Shown here: piece after piece, positions 1-7,179 of the stretch | Layout: every line of letters begins with the position of its first letter | Position numbering within the stretch: the first letter of the stretch is position 1 | Source: Tardibacter chloracetimidivorans | GTDB lineage: Bacteria > Pseudomonadota > Alphaproteobacteria > Sphingomonadales > Sphingomonadaceae | DNA: 61,559 nt | NCBI RefSeq assembly: GCF_001890385.1 | Contig: NZ_CP018223.1 | Coordinates: 1 to 61,559 of the forward strand | Direction of reading: 5' to 3' | Translations under genes and position numbers: made by a program | Notes under the pieces: generated by a model | What the model saw: only the letters and a program-made list of their open reading frames with translations | Told to the model about the DNA's origin: nothing | The model's database searches: none

Positions 1-299
1 CGAAGCTGAAGCCGCAACTGCTCGCCTACACCGACGACGGCAGGCTGGAGATCGACAACAATCCGGCGGAGAATGCCCTCAGGGGTATATGCCTTGGCAG
101 GAAAAATTGGCTTTTTGCAGGCGCCGACTGCGGCGGGGAGCGCGCCGCTGCCATGTATTCACTGCTTGAAACGGCCAAACTCAATGGCGTCAATCCGCAG
201 GAGTGGCTTGCCGATGTGCTTGATCGCATTGGCAAGGGGCATCCGATCAACCGGATCGATGAACTTCTGCCGTGGAGATGGCAGGCATCGCAGGTCTAA
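1..299 (+). CDS. tnpC: IS66 family transposase TnpC, C-terminal part (gene continues from 60221-61559)
   Basis: The frame is open from base 3 and encodes the last 98 residues of an IS66 transposase: the DNNPAENALR segment with the final acidic catalytic residue, the GRKNWLFAG strand and the usual C-terminal helices, ending at TAA 297-299. There is no start codon because the gene enters from the other end of the window. The last base, 61559 (g), plus bases 1-2 (cg) completes an Ala codon, and the two parts make a normal-length protein of 545 residues. The right terminal repeat of IS66 should lie between 300 and about 390, but I cannot delimit it because the left end of the element is lost. Confidence 0.93.
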   Translation, partial: KLKPQLLAYTDDGRLEIDNNPAENALRGICLGRKNWLFAGADCGGERAAAMYSLLETAKLNGVNPQEWLADVLDRIGKGHPINRIDELLPWRWQASQV

Positions 300-389
300 A
301 TCTGCTTGGAAGTGGTGTCGCTCCCAGCTTAATGTCATCTGCACCCGCCATTCCTATGAATACCAAGGCGTTATGATCGAGTTCTACAC

Positions 390-827
390 GTGATGATCGT
401 TTTGAGATTGCGGAAAGTGACCGAAGCAGACCCGACGCGAGATTGGGTTCCGGCCGAACACTACGATATTGTCTTTGAAGGTGAGGTCGTCGGATCCATT
501 CAACTTCGCCTTGGAAATACCGAATATATGCGGCTGTACGGTGGTCACGTTGGTTACGGCATCGAACCTCAGCATCGCGGTCATGGATATGCCGCCGCAG
601 CACTCAAGGAACTGTCTTCAATCGCACAGCGCCATGGTTTTCAGGAAATCTGGATTACCTGTCGGCCTGATAATATTGCTTCGTGGCGTACTCTTGAAAA
701 GGCCGGTGCGACCTATGAAGGAACGGTCGACGTTCCATTGGACAGCGATCTTTATGTGCGTGGAGATCTGCAAATGCGTCGGTATCGACTCGTGATTGGT
801 GCGAAGGAAACGCTGCCTGCCGGGTAG
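390..827 (+). CDS. GNAT family N-acetyltransferase (RimJ/RimL-like)
   Basis: A protein of about 145 residues with the GNAT fold. It probably transfers an acetyl group from acetyl-CoA to an amine. The acetyl-CoA loop is visible around residues 58-70 (GYGIEPQHRGHGYAAAAL, the Q/RxxGxG/A-type motif). The C-terminal half has the CRPDNIASWRTLEKAGA segment (about 95-112), typical of RimJ/RimL-like members. Start may be GTG 390 or ATG 393. The gene sits alone between the IS66 end and the small ribbon-helix-helix gene. Substrate cannot be inferred; a resistance or protein-modifying role is possible but not shown. Confidence 0.85.
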   Translation: MMIVLRLRKVTEADPTRDWVPAEHYDIVFEGEVVGSIQLRLGNTEYMRLYGGHVGYGIEPQHRGHGYAAAALKELSSIAQRHGFQEIWITCRPDNIASWRTLEKAGATYEGTVDVPLDSDLYVRGDLQMRRYRLVIGAKETLPAG

Positions 828-969
828 ATCGTTCGTGTCGGCCAAGGCCCCAAAAGGGGCGGTTACCAAGCGTGCGTGCGCCGCAAAGACGACCTACAGC
901 GGACGCTTACCTTTCCACGCTATGCCCTCTATAAGCGCGACAGAACGCCCCCTTATTCAATGCGATGTT

Positions 970-1218
970 ATGGCACGACCTAAACGACAGGAAGATCCAT
1001 TGCTGCCGGTCCCGCTGCCAAAGCGGCGTCCGAGCCGCGCGAACACGCGCAACCTTGCTGCTTGGGTGAAACCTGAGCTTGCAGCTGAGATCAAGGGATT
1101 GGCTGAACGCGAGCAAACGTCTGTCGCGGCCCTGGTCGAAGAGGCGACGATCAATCTCTTGAAGACGCGCGGGATCGATTATCCTGACTATCTGCGCCAT
1201 TACCGCAAAGCGGGATAA
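970..1218 (+). CDS. Small ribbon-helix-helix-like plasmid protein
   Basis: 82 residues, basic N-terminus (MARPKRQEDPLLPVPLPKRR), then a segment from about residue 30 resembling a ribbon-helix-helix domain: a strand (AAWVKPEL) followed by two helices (AAEIKGLAEREQTSVAALVEEATINLLKTR is the span, residues 38-67). RHH proteins bind operator DNA as dimers and are common in copy control, partition and antitoxin roles. It lies 298 bp upstream of the putative replication gene and is followed by a perfect palindrome that could be its operator or a terminator. ATG 970 is chosen because the conserved basic tail begins there. Confidence 0.6.
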   Translation: MARPKRQEDPLLPVPLPKRRPSRANTRNLAAWVKPELAAEIKGLAEREQTSVAALVEEATINLLKTRGIDYPDYLRHYRKAG

Positions 1219-1227
1219 GTCCGCATC

Positions 1228-1249
1228 ATAAGCGTGTGCACACGCTTAT
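1228..1249. promoter_or_regulatory. 22-bp perfect palindrome (operator or terminator stem)
   Basis: A perfect 22-bp palindrome with arms ATAAGCGTGTG and CACACGCTTAT. It starts 9 bp after the ribbon-helix-helix stop codon and lies upstream of the putative rep gene. It could be the binding site of that small protein or the stem of a terminator. No strong T-run follows, which favours an operator. Confidence 0.5.
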
Positions 1250-1362
1250 TCTTGCCAACTCCTGAAACTTGAGCCAGTTATGACCCGCTGATTCCGTCTT
1301 GGAGTCGGTGATTCATCTGTTGTGCGCGGGGTGGCTCCCCGTCTGCAACGGGCAACAAAAAA

Positions 1363-1390
1363 CCCTCGCTTGGCTGAGCGAGGGCTGTTT
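1363..1390 (+). terminator. Rho-independent terminator-like hairpin
   Basis: The stem CCCTCGCT (1363-1370) pairs with AGCGAGGG (1377-1384) across a 6-nt loop. An A-run precedes it (about 1356-1362) and a T-rich stretch follows, so it could work in both directions. It lies upstream of the rep gene, so it may insulate rep transcription or act as a leader attenuator in copy control. Confidence 0.6.
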
Positions 1391-1515
1391 GTGCCACCGA
1401 AGTGGGCGATTGCTTAACCCCTTTATCGGTGGCGCTGCGGCGAAAGTCAATCCTGAAAGCGTGCTTTCGGGAGCGATGGCGCTTGGCCTCGCGGGACCGA
1501 CGAAGGGAGGTCCGC

Positions 1516-2298
1516 ATGACCACTTCCATAGGCGCCGTGCTGCGTAGCACCGGCCTCGCCACGATCGACCGCGCCTTGCTTGCGCGTGCCGAAAAACCGC
1601 GCGTCAAAGTCTGGGCCGGCAGCATCGCCGTAGGCCACGAGAAGCGGGCCAAGGCTTACACGCCGATCCGCAATGCGCGCCAGATGCGCGAGATGATCGA
1701 AGCTGCAAAGCTCTACGAGCGGCAAACGCTTGCGCAGCGGCGAACGACCACACCGCGCGTTCGCAACGGCGCGATCGGACAGGCCGGCATCCAGATCATC
1801 GAGTTCCTGGCCCGCGTCATCGACTATAGCACCGGCGCGTTGTTCCCCAGCCTTCACACCATCATGGATGGAACCGGCCTGAGCAAGAATTGCGTCGTTC
1901 AGGCGCTTTCGCGCCTCAAAGACGCGCGCATTATCGACTGGTTCAGGCGCTACGAGCCGGTTCCCGACAACGAATCGCAAGGCGCTGGCCCGCGCATCAA
2001 GCAGGCCACAAACGCCTATCGCTTCCTCTTCCCCGCCTTTCTCTCGAAAATCTTCGCCGCTCGCCGGCGTCGCGGCGTCGCGGCCGATCCAGCGCCCGCT
2101 TGCGAACAGTATCGCCAGATCGAGGCGGCGCGCGACATGGAGCGCATGAGGGATCAGCTGCCCCTATGGGAGCTAACCCGCGAAGAGCGGGACAAGCGCG
2201 AGCTGAGGGACATTCTCGCCAGCTTGGGCGAAGCGATTGAGGCGAAAGAACGTGAGTCATCCGCAAGTGAAGATAACCGGCGGAGATATTTATATTGA
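1516..2298 (+). CDS. Putative plasmid replication initiator (winged-helix RepA-like protein)
   Basis: 260 residues. ATG 1516 is preceded at 5 bp by a strong AGGGAGG ribosome site. Upstream ATGs in the same frame have no such site. The middle (residues about 80-145) reads as a winged helix: AIEFLARVIDYSTG-like helix, a recognition region GTGLSKNCVVQALSRLKD, and a wing with the ADARIIDWFRR-type strand. The C-terminus is charged and helical. This layout is common in proteins annotated as replication protein A on alphaproteobacterial plasmids. I see no other replication initiator in the window, so it is the best candidate. A transcriptional regulator is the alternative. Confidence 0.55.
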   Translation: MTTSIGAVLRSTGLATIDRALLARAEKPRVKVWAGSIAVGHEKRAKAYTPIRNARQMREMIEAAKLYERQTLAQRRTTTPRVRNGAIGQAGIQIIEFLARVIDYSTGALFPSLHTIMDGTGLSKNCVVQALSRLKDARIIDWFRRYEPVPDNESQGAGPRIKQATNAYRFLFPAFLSKIFAARRRRGVAADPAPACEQYRQIEAARDMERMRDQLPLWELTREERDKRELRDILASLGEAIEAKERESSASEDNRRRYLY

Positions 2299-2333
2299 AT
2301 GGCCCTAGTCGGGCCATGCGCGATATTGGCATA

Positions 2334-2392
2334 TATCCCGATCGTTTGCCCGCCTCCGTGAAATGTGTATAAATCCCAATGTCGGGATACCG
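2334..2392. promoter_or_regulatory. Cluster of ATCCCRA motifs upstream of the primase gene
   Basis: The interval holds three copies of a short motif: TATATCCCGA (from about 2334), TATAAATCCCAA (about 2370) and, inverted, TCGGGATA (about 2384). The last two form an imperfect dyad. A very similar sequence, TATACAAATCCCGACAT, lies upstream of the VbhA gene at about 10717. A hairpin TGGCCC/GGGCCA precedes the cluster at about 2301-2317. The motif may be a promoter or the site of a shared repressor. Confidence 0.4.
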
Positions 2393-2409
2393 TTGACGAA
2401 AGAAGTTCG

Positions 2410-3291
2410 ATGCAGATGGACGTCGAAGCACGCGCACGTCAGATCGTAGCGGATATGGGCGGCCACTGGCGCGGCTCCTATGGCATGGTTTGCTGCCCAG
2501 CCCACAACGACCGCAATCCGTCGCTCCAAGTCACCCCCGGCAAGAAGGCTGTCCTGTTCAAATGTTGGGCCGGTTGCAGTCAGGAAGCCGTCTGGTCCGC
2601 GCTCAACAGCCGCAAAATCAATCGCCACACCAGCGGCGAAACGGTCGATCGCGCGCCCGAACCCTCGCGCCGGAAGCTCGCCCTGCAACTATGGGATTCC
2701 GCCGTGCCGATCGCAGGCACCGCGGCTGAACGCTATCTGCGTTCGCGCGCGATCGACCCGACCGGCCTCAAGGTGCGCTTCGCTCCGCGCTGCATCGTTG
2801 GTCCGCCCGACGCCCGCGAAGAGCATCCTGCCCTCCTTGTGCCGTTCGAGGCCGACGAAGGCATAATCGCCGTGCAGCGGATCTTGCTCGATCCAGCAAC
2901 GGGCGAGAAACGCTACCATGCGGCGCTGCGCGAGGCGAAATTGACGCTCGGCCTGGTCCGACACGCCGCCATGCGGATCGGCGGCCAGCCAACCGGCGAT
3001 GTTCTGCGCCTCGCGGAAGGCTTCGAGGAAGCCGTTTCCGTCACCCAGCTTAGTGACGGGAAATTCAAGGTGTGGGGCGCTGGCGGCATTCGCCGCTATG
3101 GCCTGATCGCGATCCCCGAACGCATCCGCAAAATCGTCATCTACTCGCAACACGGCCAGGAAGCCGCACAGGCCATAGAGGACGCGCGCGACCACCTCAC
3201 TGCAAACGACCGCGAACTGAAAATCATCCTGCCGCCAGCCCCGGCGCCGATGGACTGGAACGACATTCTTCAGGAGAGAGCCAGGTGCTGA
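2410..3291 (+). CDS. Primase-like protein: CHC2-type zinc finger plus Toprim domain
   Basis: About 293 residues. The N-terminus carries a zinc-binding module (CCPAHNDRNPSLQV about residues 28-41, then FKCWAGCSQEAV about 51-62), as in bacterial primases and DUF7146/Toprim plasmid proteins. The C-terminal half is Toprim-like: LRLAEGFEEAVSV (acidic residue about 208) and IVIYSQHGQEAAQA, in which the usual DxD strand reads YSQHG, so catalysis is uncertain. It probably primes plasmid or incoming single-stranded DNA. It is the first gene of a run with the thermonuclease gene, which overlaps its end by 7 bp. ATG 2410 follows a purine-rich stretch; ATG 2416 is an alternative. Confidence 0.75.
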   Translation: MQMDVEARARQIVADMGGHWRGSYGMVCCPAHNDRNPSLQVTPGKKAVLFKCWAGCSQEAVWSALNSRKINRHTSGETVDRAPEPSRRKLALQLWDSAVPIAGTAAERYLRSRAIDPTGLKVRFAPRCIVGPPDAREEHPALLVPFEADEGIIAVQRILLDPATGEKRYHAALREAKLTLGLVRHAAMRIGGQPTGDVLRLAEGFEEAVSVTQLSDGKFKVWGAGGIRRYGLIAIPERIRKIVIYSQHGQEAAQAIEDARDHLTANDRELKIILPPAPAPMDWNDILQERARC

Positions 3292-3875
3292 TCCGAGGTT
3301 TCAAAAAATGGCCGCGAAATCAGCAAATCGCGTTGCCCATTCTCTCTGTTTTCGCTTTCGGCGCGCTGTTCAATCAGATGCAGGCGAGGAATAGCGAGCC
3401 GGTTTCGATCCACGTCGAGAACCCGCGCATTATCGACGGCGATACGCTCGAAACGCTCGACAAAAAGCGGGTGCGATTGTCGGGAATTGATGCGCCGGAT
3501 GAGGACGGCAAGGGTAATGTGCCCAAGATCGCAGCGCAGCTCTATTTGGAAGAGCTGGTGAAGCAAAATGGCGGCATGGACTGCACGAGCGATTTTCAGG
3601 ACGAAAAGCTGACGATCGAGCCGATATGCAACACGCGGCGGACAAGCTGGGGCCGGTCTAACCTGTCGTGCCGGTTTCGGTCGAATGGGGCATCTGTTTC
3701 GGCAACGATGGTGCGCCATGGATATGCCGTTGATTACAGGCAACATTCAGGGCTGGCGTATGCTCGTTTCATGAAAGACGCGGCCGATGAGCGACGAGGC
3801 CTTTGGGGTGTCGATTACGAGGCAATGAGGAATCTGGCGATCGAGAGGGGCCAGCTGCCGAACAAGTGCAAATGA
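3285..3875 (+). CDS. Membrane-anchored thermonuclease (SNase-like)
   Basis: 196 residues from GTG 3285, which follows GAGAG and overlaps the primase stop. Residues about 13-25 (IALPILSVFAFGA) form one hydrophobic anchor, then the staphylococcal-nuclease fold: PRIIDGDTL with the catalytic calcium Asp, KRVRLSGIDAPDEDGKG with the catalytic Arg, CRFRSNG and MVRHGYAVDY. The usual Glu after GIDAP is replaced by DED. SNase-like proteins hydrolyse DNA and RNA and are common on mobilizable plasmids, where they may process DNA at the envelope. An insertion with cysteines (CTSDF, PICNTRR) is longer than in the short family members. Confidence 0.8.
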   Translation: MLIRGFKKWPRNQQIALPILSVFAFGALFNQMQARNSEPVSIHVENPRIIDGDTLETLDKKRVRLSGIDAPDEDGKGNVPKIAAQLYLEELVKQNGGMDCTSDFQDEKLTIEPICNTRRTSWGRSNLSCRFRSNGASVSATMVRHGYAVDYRQHSGLAYARFMKDAADERRGLWGVDYEAMRNLAIERGQLPNKCK

Positions 3876-3991
3876 CCGGAGCCGGGAACCTGCCCTACTC
3901 CACCACACGGCTGCGCCGCGCGGCTCCACGGAGCCAGCAAAGCCGTCTCCGCCCATTCGGGTGACGGTCAGGGCTAGAAGGGAAGTTCAGC

Positions 3992-4312
3992 ATGAATGAC
4001 GCGACGCGAACGACGACGCAGGCCGCGCCCAGGCACAGCGTTTCGCCGCGCGTCGAGGCTTTCGCGGCATGGCTGATCGCCGCGCTCATTCTCGCAGGCG
4101 GCGGGATCGTCGCACGCCTGATCCTCGATTATCCGCAATTCCTGCCGAACAGCTATTTCGGCTTCCTGATTTACCGCGCTGGACCCACAATTGCCCTGCT
4201 ATGGGCCTGTGTCGGCGCTGCGATCACGATCAATGCCGCGACGATACGCCTCATGCTCATGTCCGCCTTGTGTGCTTCTATCGTTGCGGTTCTCGCGCTC
4301 GCCATTCTCTAG
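3992..4312 (+). CDS. Small integral membrane protein of unknown function
   Basis: 106 residues with three hydrophobic helices (about 24-42, 58-78, 84-105) and a polar N-terminal tail. ATG 3992 is preceded by GAAGGGA. No domain is recognised. It is directly followed by the first copy of leader repeat R1. The 115-bp gap before it contains only hairpin-rich sequence. Confidence 0.6.
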   Translation: MNDATRTTTQAAPRHSVSPRVEAFAAWLIAALILAGGGIVARLILDYPQFLPNSYFGFLIYRAGPTIALLWACVGAAITINAATIRLMLMSALCASIVAVLALAIL

Positions 4313-4321
4313 CCGCTAAAA

Positions 4322-4592
4322 ATGAGCGGCCCAGGGCCGCGCCTTGCCGGTGGTGGCAGCTGCCACCGGGGGGAACGCCAAGGGCACCCGCCCTTTCGTT
4401 CCCGAAGCATAATCGACAGGACCGGGTTGCCCGACAAGTTCGGCCAGTTCCGGCGCGCTCGCGCGCGCCGGGGCCTCCCTAGTCGTGCCGCCCGCACCAC
4501 TCCCATCGATTTTGCTTCCCCCTCCCCATCCCGCGCTTCGCCAGCGGGTCAGAGCCGCAGGCCGCAGGCAGCGGCTTCGCCTAAAGGAGTGA
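4322..4592 (+). repeat. Leader repeat R1, copy 1 (short form)
   Basis: About 270 bp, by eye identical over most of its length to copies at 6854 and 12323. It contains the palindrome GGTGGCAGCTGCCACC at 4352-4367 and ends in CTAAAGGAGTGAG, the ribosome site of the next gene. This copy lacks about 50 bp found near the 5' end of the other two. The lost part lies between two near-identical boxes, GAGCGGCC(C)AGGGCCGCG, so it may have been lost by recombination between them. Confidence 0.85.
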
Positions 4593-4595
4593 GAA

Positions 4596-6371
4596 ATGAC
4601 CATCCAGACCATCCAACTGAACAAGCTGGCGCTTTCCGACCTCAACGTGCGGAAGGTGAAGCCCAAGGAAATCGAAGCCCTCGCGGCCGACATTCAGGCG
4701 CGGGGCGTGCTGCAAAACCTGATCGGCTATGACGAAGACGGCAAAATCAGGATTTGCGCCGGAGGGCGGCGCTACCGGGCCTTGAAGCTGTTGCAGAAGG
4801 CAAAGGCCATCCCCGGCACTTTCGAGGTTCCCGTTGAAATCCGCAGCAAGGACGAGGCGCTGGAAATCTCGCTTGCCGAGAACGCGCAGCGCGAGGACAT
4901 GCACCCCGCCGATGCCATCGCAGCCTATCGGGCGATCATCGACAGCGGCAAGGACGTTGACGATGTTGCAGCATCGTTCGGCGTCTCCCCCGCCTATGTC
5001 CGCCGCGTGTTGAAGCTGGCGGCGCTGCACCCGACCATTCTCAAAGCCTTCCAGAAAGACGAAATCGGCATGGGCGCGGCGCAGGCTTTCGCGCTGACCG
5101 ACGATCAGGACCGCCAGCTTGAGGTTTTCAAGCGCACCGGCGACAACGCCCATCAAATCCGGGCCATGCTCACCCAGGAGAAGGTTGCCGATACCGACAA
5201 GCATTTCCGCATTGTGGGCGAGGAAGCCTATTGCGCCGCAGGCGGCACCTTCACCACCGATCTTTTCGGAGAACGTCGCTATTGTGATGATGCGGGCCTT
5301 GTCATGGACCTTGTGCAAGATCGGCTCGACGCCATCGCCAAGGCGGCGCGCGAAGATGGCTGGCGCGATGCAGAAGGGCAGCTCTACCGGCCCGATTCCT
5401 ACTGGATGCGCGGCCATCTGGAACCCGCAGGCGAGCGCGACCCGACCGAGGAAGAAACCGCGCAGCTGGTCGAGATCGAGGCGGCAATCGCCAAGCGGGA
5501 AAGCGAGGTGGACGAGGACGAGCACGACTATGACGACGAGTTGCGCGCCCTGACCCGCAAGCAGGACGCCATCGTATCGGCTTGCCGCGTTTTCACTGCC
5601 GAGCAGAAGGCCGAGCACTCCCTTATCGTCTTTATCGGCCATGACGGTATCGAACAGGTCGCGTTCACCCGCAGCGCCAAGGGGACCGCCGCCGATGGCC
5701 CCAAGCCTCCCCGGCCCGACTACTCGCAGAAAGTCATGGATCAGCTGGGCGGCATCCGCACGATGGCGGTTCGAGAAGCCCTTGCCAGCGACCCGGAACT
5801 GGCGCTGGACGTGCTCTTGACGGGCCTCTTGGGACAGGTTCGCGGCAACGCCTATTCGTGGCAACAAGCCGCCGAAATCACCGCCGAGAAGAACCGCTTC
5901 CATGTTGACGATGCGGTCATGGGCCATTCCACGATTGCCGACATTGACGAGATCGCGAGGGCCGATCTTGACCGCTTGGCCGAAGCACCCACGCTGGACG
6001 ACATGCGCCAGATGGACAGCGAAGCGAAATTGCGGCTGCTGGCCTACTGCGTGGCCTCGCAGATCACGAGCCTTTCGTTCCACAGCGACCGCGACCGCCA
6101 GCTGGCGCAGATCGTCGGGGTCGCGCAGATCGACATGGCCGACAAGTGGGAACCTAATCAGGTATTCTATGACCAGCTTAGCAAGGCCACGCTCTTGAAG
6201 CTGCTGGCCGAAGGTTGCGGCAACGACGCTGTAGAGAATTGCCAGACCATGAAGCGCTCTGACCTTGCTGTGACGGTCAACGAGCGTCTTGCGGGGCGGC
6301 GCATTCTGCCCCCCGCCCTTCGACCCTCTGCCTTGCCCGATGCCGCCGATAGCGAAAGCCAAGCGGCATGA
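4596..6371 (+). CDS. Large ParB-like N-terminal domain protein (591 aa)
   Basis: The N-terminal third is the ParB/Spo0J nuclease-like CTPase domain: DLNVRKVKPKEIEALAADI, the CAGGRRYRAL motif (about residues 54-63, equivalent to GERRxRA) and ISLAENAQREDMHP (about 91-104), then a helix-turn-helix (VDDVAASFGVSPAYVRRVLKL, about 123-143). The rest (about 200-591) is a long accessory region with an acidic stretch near residue 310 (EVDEDEHDYDDE). Such proteins are widespread on alphaproteobacterial plasmids in addition to the true parAB pair, which here lies at 25.8-27.6 kb. It is probably a DNA-binding regulator or plasmid-stability factor. The leader is R1 copy 1. Confidence 0.85.
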   Translation: MTIQTIQLNKLALSDLNVRKVKPKEIEALAADIQARGVLQNLIGYDEDGKIRICAGGRRYRALKLLQKAKAIPGTFEVPVEIRSKDEALEISLAENAQREDMHPADAIAAYRAIIDSGKDVDDVAASFGVSPAYVRRVLKLAALHPTILKAFQKDEIGMGAAQAFALTDDQDRQLEVFKRTGDNAHQIRAMLTQEKVADTDKHFRIVGEEAYCAAGGTFTTDLFGERRYCDDAGLVMDLVQDRLDAIAKAAREDGWRDAEGQLYRPDSYWMRGHLEPAGERDPTEEETAQLVEIEAAIAKRESEVDEDEHDYDDELRALTRKQDAIVSACRVFTAEQKAEHSLIVFIGHDGIEQVAFTRSAKGTAADGPKPPRPDYSQKVMDQLGGIRTMAVREALASDPELALDVLLTGLLGQVRGNAYSWQQAAEITAEKNRFHVDDAVMGHSTIADIDEIARADLDRLAEAPTLDDMRQMDSEAKLRLLAYCVASQITSLSFHSDRDRQLAQIVGVAQIDMADKWEPNQVFYDQLSKATLLKLLAEGCGNDAVENCQTMKRSDLAVTVNERLAGRRILPPALRPSALPDAADSESQAA

Positions 6372-6420
6372 CGGCACGGGGAGCGCGCTTCACTCCCGCG
6401 CTCCCCGCAAACTTCGGGGC

Positions 6421-6436
6421 GGTGGCAGCTGCCACC
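6421..6436. repeat. GGTGGCAGCTGCCACC palindrome between convergent genes
   Basis: An exact copy of the plasmid's dispersed 16-bp palindrome. The symmetry extends four bases each side (GGGC...GCCC), giving a long stem. It lies 50 bp after the ParB-like gene and before the 3' end of the minus-strand gene, where a bidirectional terminator would fit. Confidence 0.8.
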
Positions 6437-6451
6437 GCCCCGCCTTTGCGA

Positions 6452-6781
6452 TCAGCGAATGCGCCTGTTGAGGAAGAAAATTCCGATGGGTGCGACGAAC
6501 AGCGCAAAGCACCACAGCATCATGTTGATGAACAGCTTGAGCACGATCAGGATCAGCGCTGGCATGACGAATATCGTGTTGCCGCGCATCGTATCCATTG
6601 CCGTGTCCCAAACCATCTTGGCAAATGGGAATAGCGCCGTGCAGATCAGAAAATAGATAATCAGGAACGGGGTTTTCGGGCCTAGCGCCATCATGAAGGC
6701 GAAGAACAGAGCGCCAAAAATATAGGCCCGGATGAGGTAGCGTGGCTCTACAGCCCCAAATATTCTGCGAACGAACTCCAT
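6452..6781 (-). CDS. Small membrane protein of unknown function
   Basis: 109 residues from the ATG at 6781 (MEFVRRIFG), preceded by a weak AGGTGA. An in-frame ATG at 6841 would add 20 residues. Three hydrophobic segments (about residues 18-33, 38-56, 72-98) end in a basic tail NRRIR, so it is probably an inner-membrane protein. It runs against its neighbours, converging on the ParB-like gene. No family recognised. Confidence 0.6.
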   Translation of the reverse strand: MEFVRRIFGAVEPRYLIRAYIFGALFFAFMMALGPKTPFLIIYFLICTALFPFAKMVWDTAMDTMRGNTIFVMPALILIVLKLFINMMLWCFALFVAPIGIFFLNRRIR

Positions 6782-6853
6782 TTCTGATTCACCTGCTGTT
6801 TCATCTGGCAACTGGTTTAGATTCCACACAAAATCATGCAACCCGCCGCCATA

Positions 6854-7176
6854 ATGAGCGGCCAGGGCCGCGCGCTTAGTAGTCTGTCAGCTGCCACATA
6901 GGATCGAGCGGCCCAGGGCCGCGCCTTGCCGGTGGTGGCAGCTGCCACCGGGGGGAACGCCAAGGGCACCCGCCCTTTCGTTCCCGAAGCATAATCGACA
7001 GGACCGGGTTGCCCGACAAGTTCGGCCAGTTCCGGCGCGCTCGCGCGCGCCGGGGCCTCCCTAGTCGTGCCGCCCGCACCACTCCCATCGATTTTGCTTC
7101 CCCCTCCCCATCCCGCGCTTCGCCAGCGGGTCAGAGCCGCAGGCCGCAGGCAGCGGCTTCGCCTAAAGGAGTGAGG
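6854..7176 (+). repeat. Leader repeat R1, copy 2 (long form)
   Basis: About 323 bp, by eye nearly identical to the copy at 12323. It contains a degenerate palindrome TGTCAGCTGCCACA (about 6885), the full palindrome at 6934-6949, and ends in the ribosome site CTAAAGGAGTGAGG just before ardC. The downstream gene is unrelated to those behind the other copies. Confidence 0.88.
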
Positions 7177-7179
7177 AAA

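Noticed and set aside
4581..6377. A 598-codon open frame on the minus strand opposite the ParB-like gene
   Set aside because: It is the shadow of a high-GC gene. The plus-strand protein has clear ParB motifs and a ribosome site; the minus-strand product has no recognisable domain.
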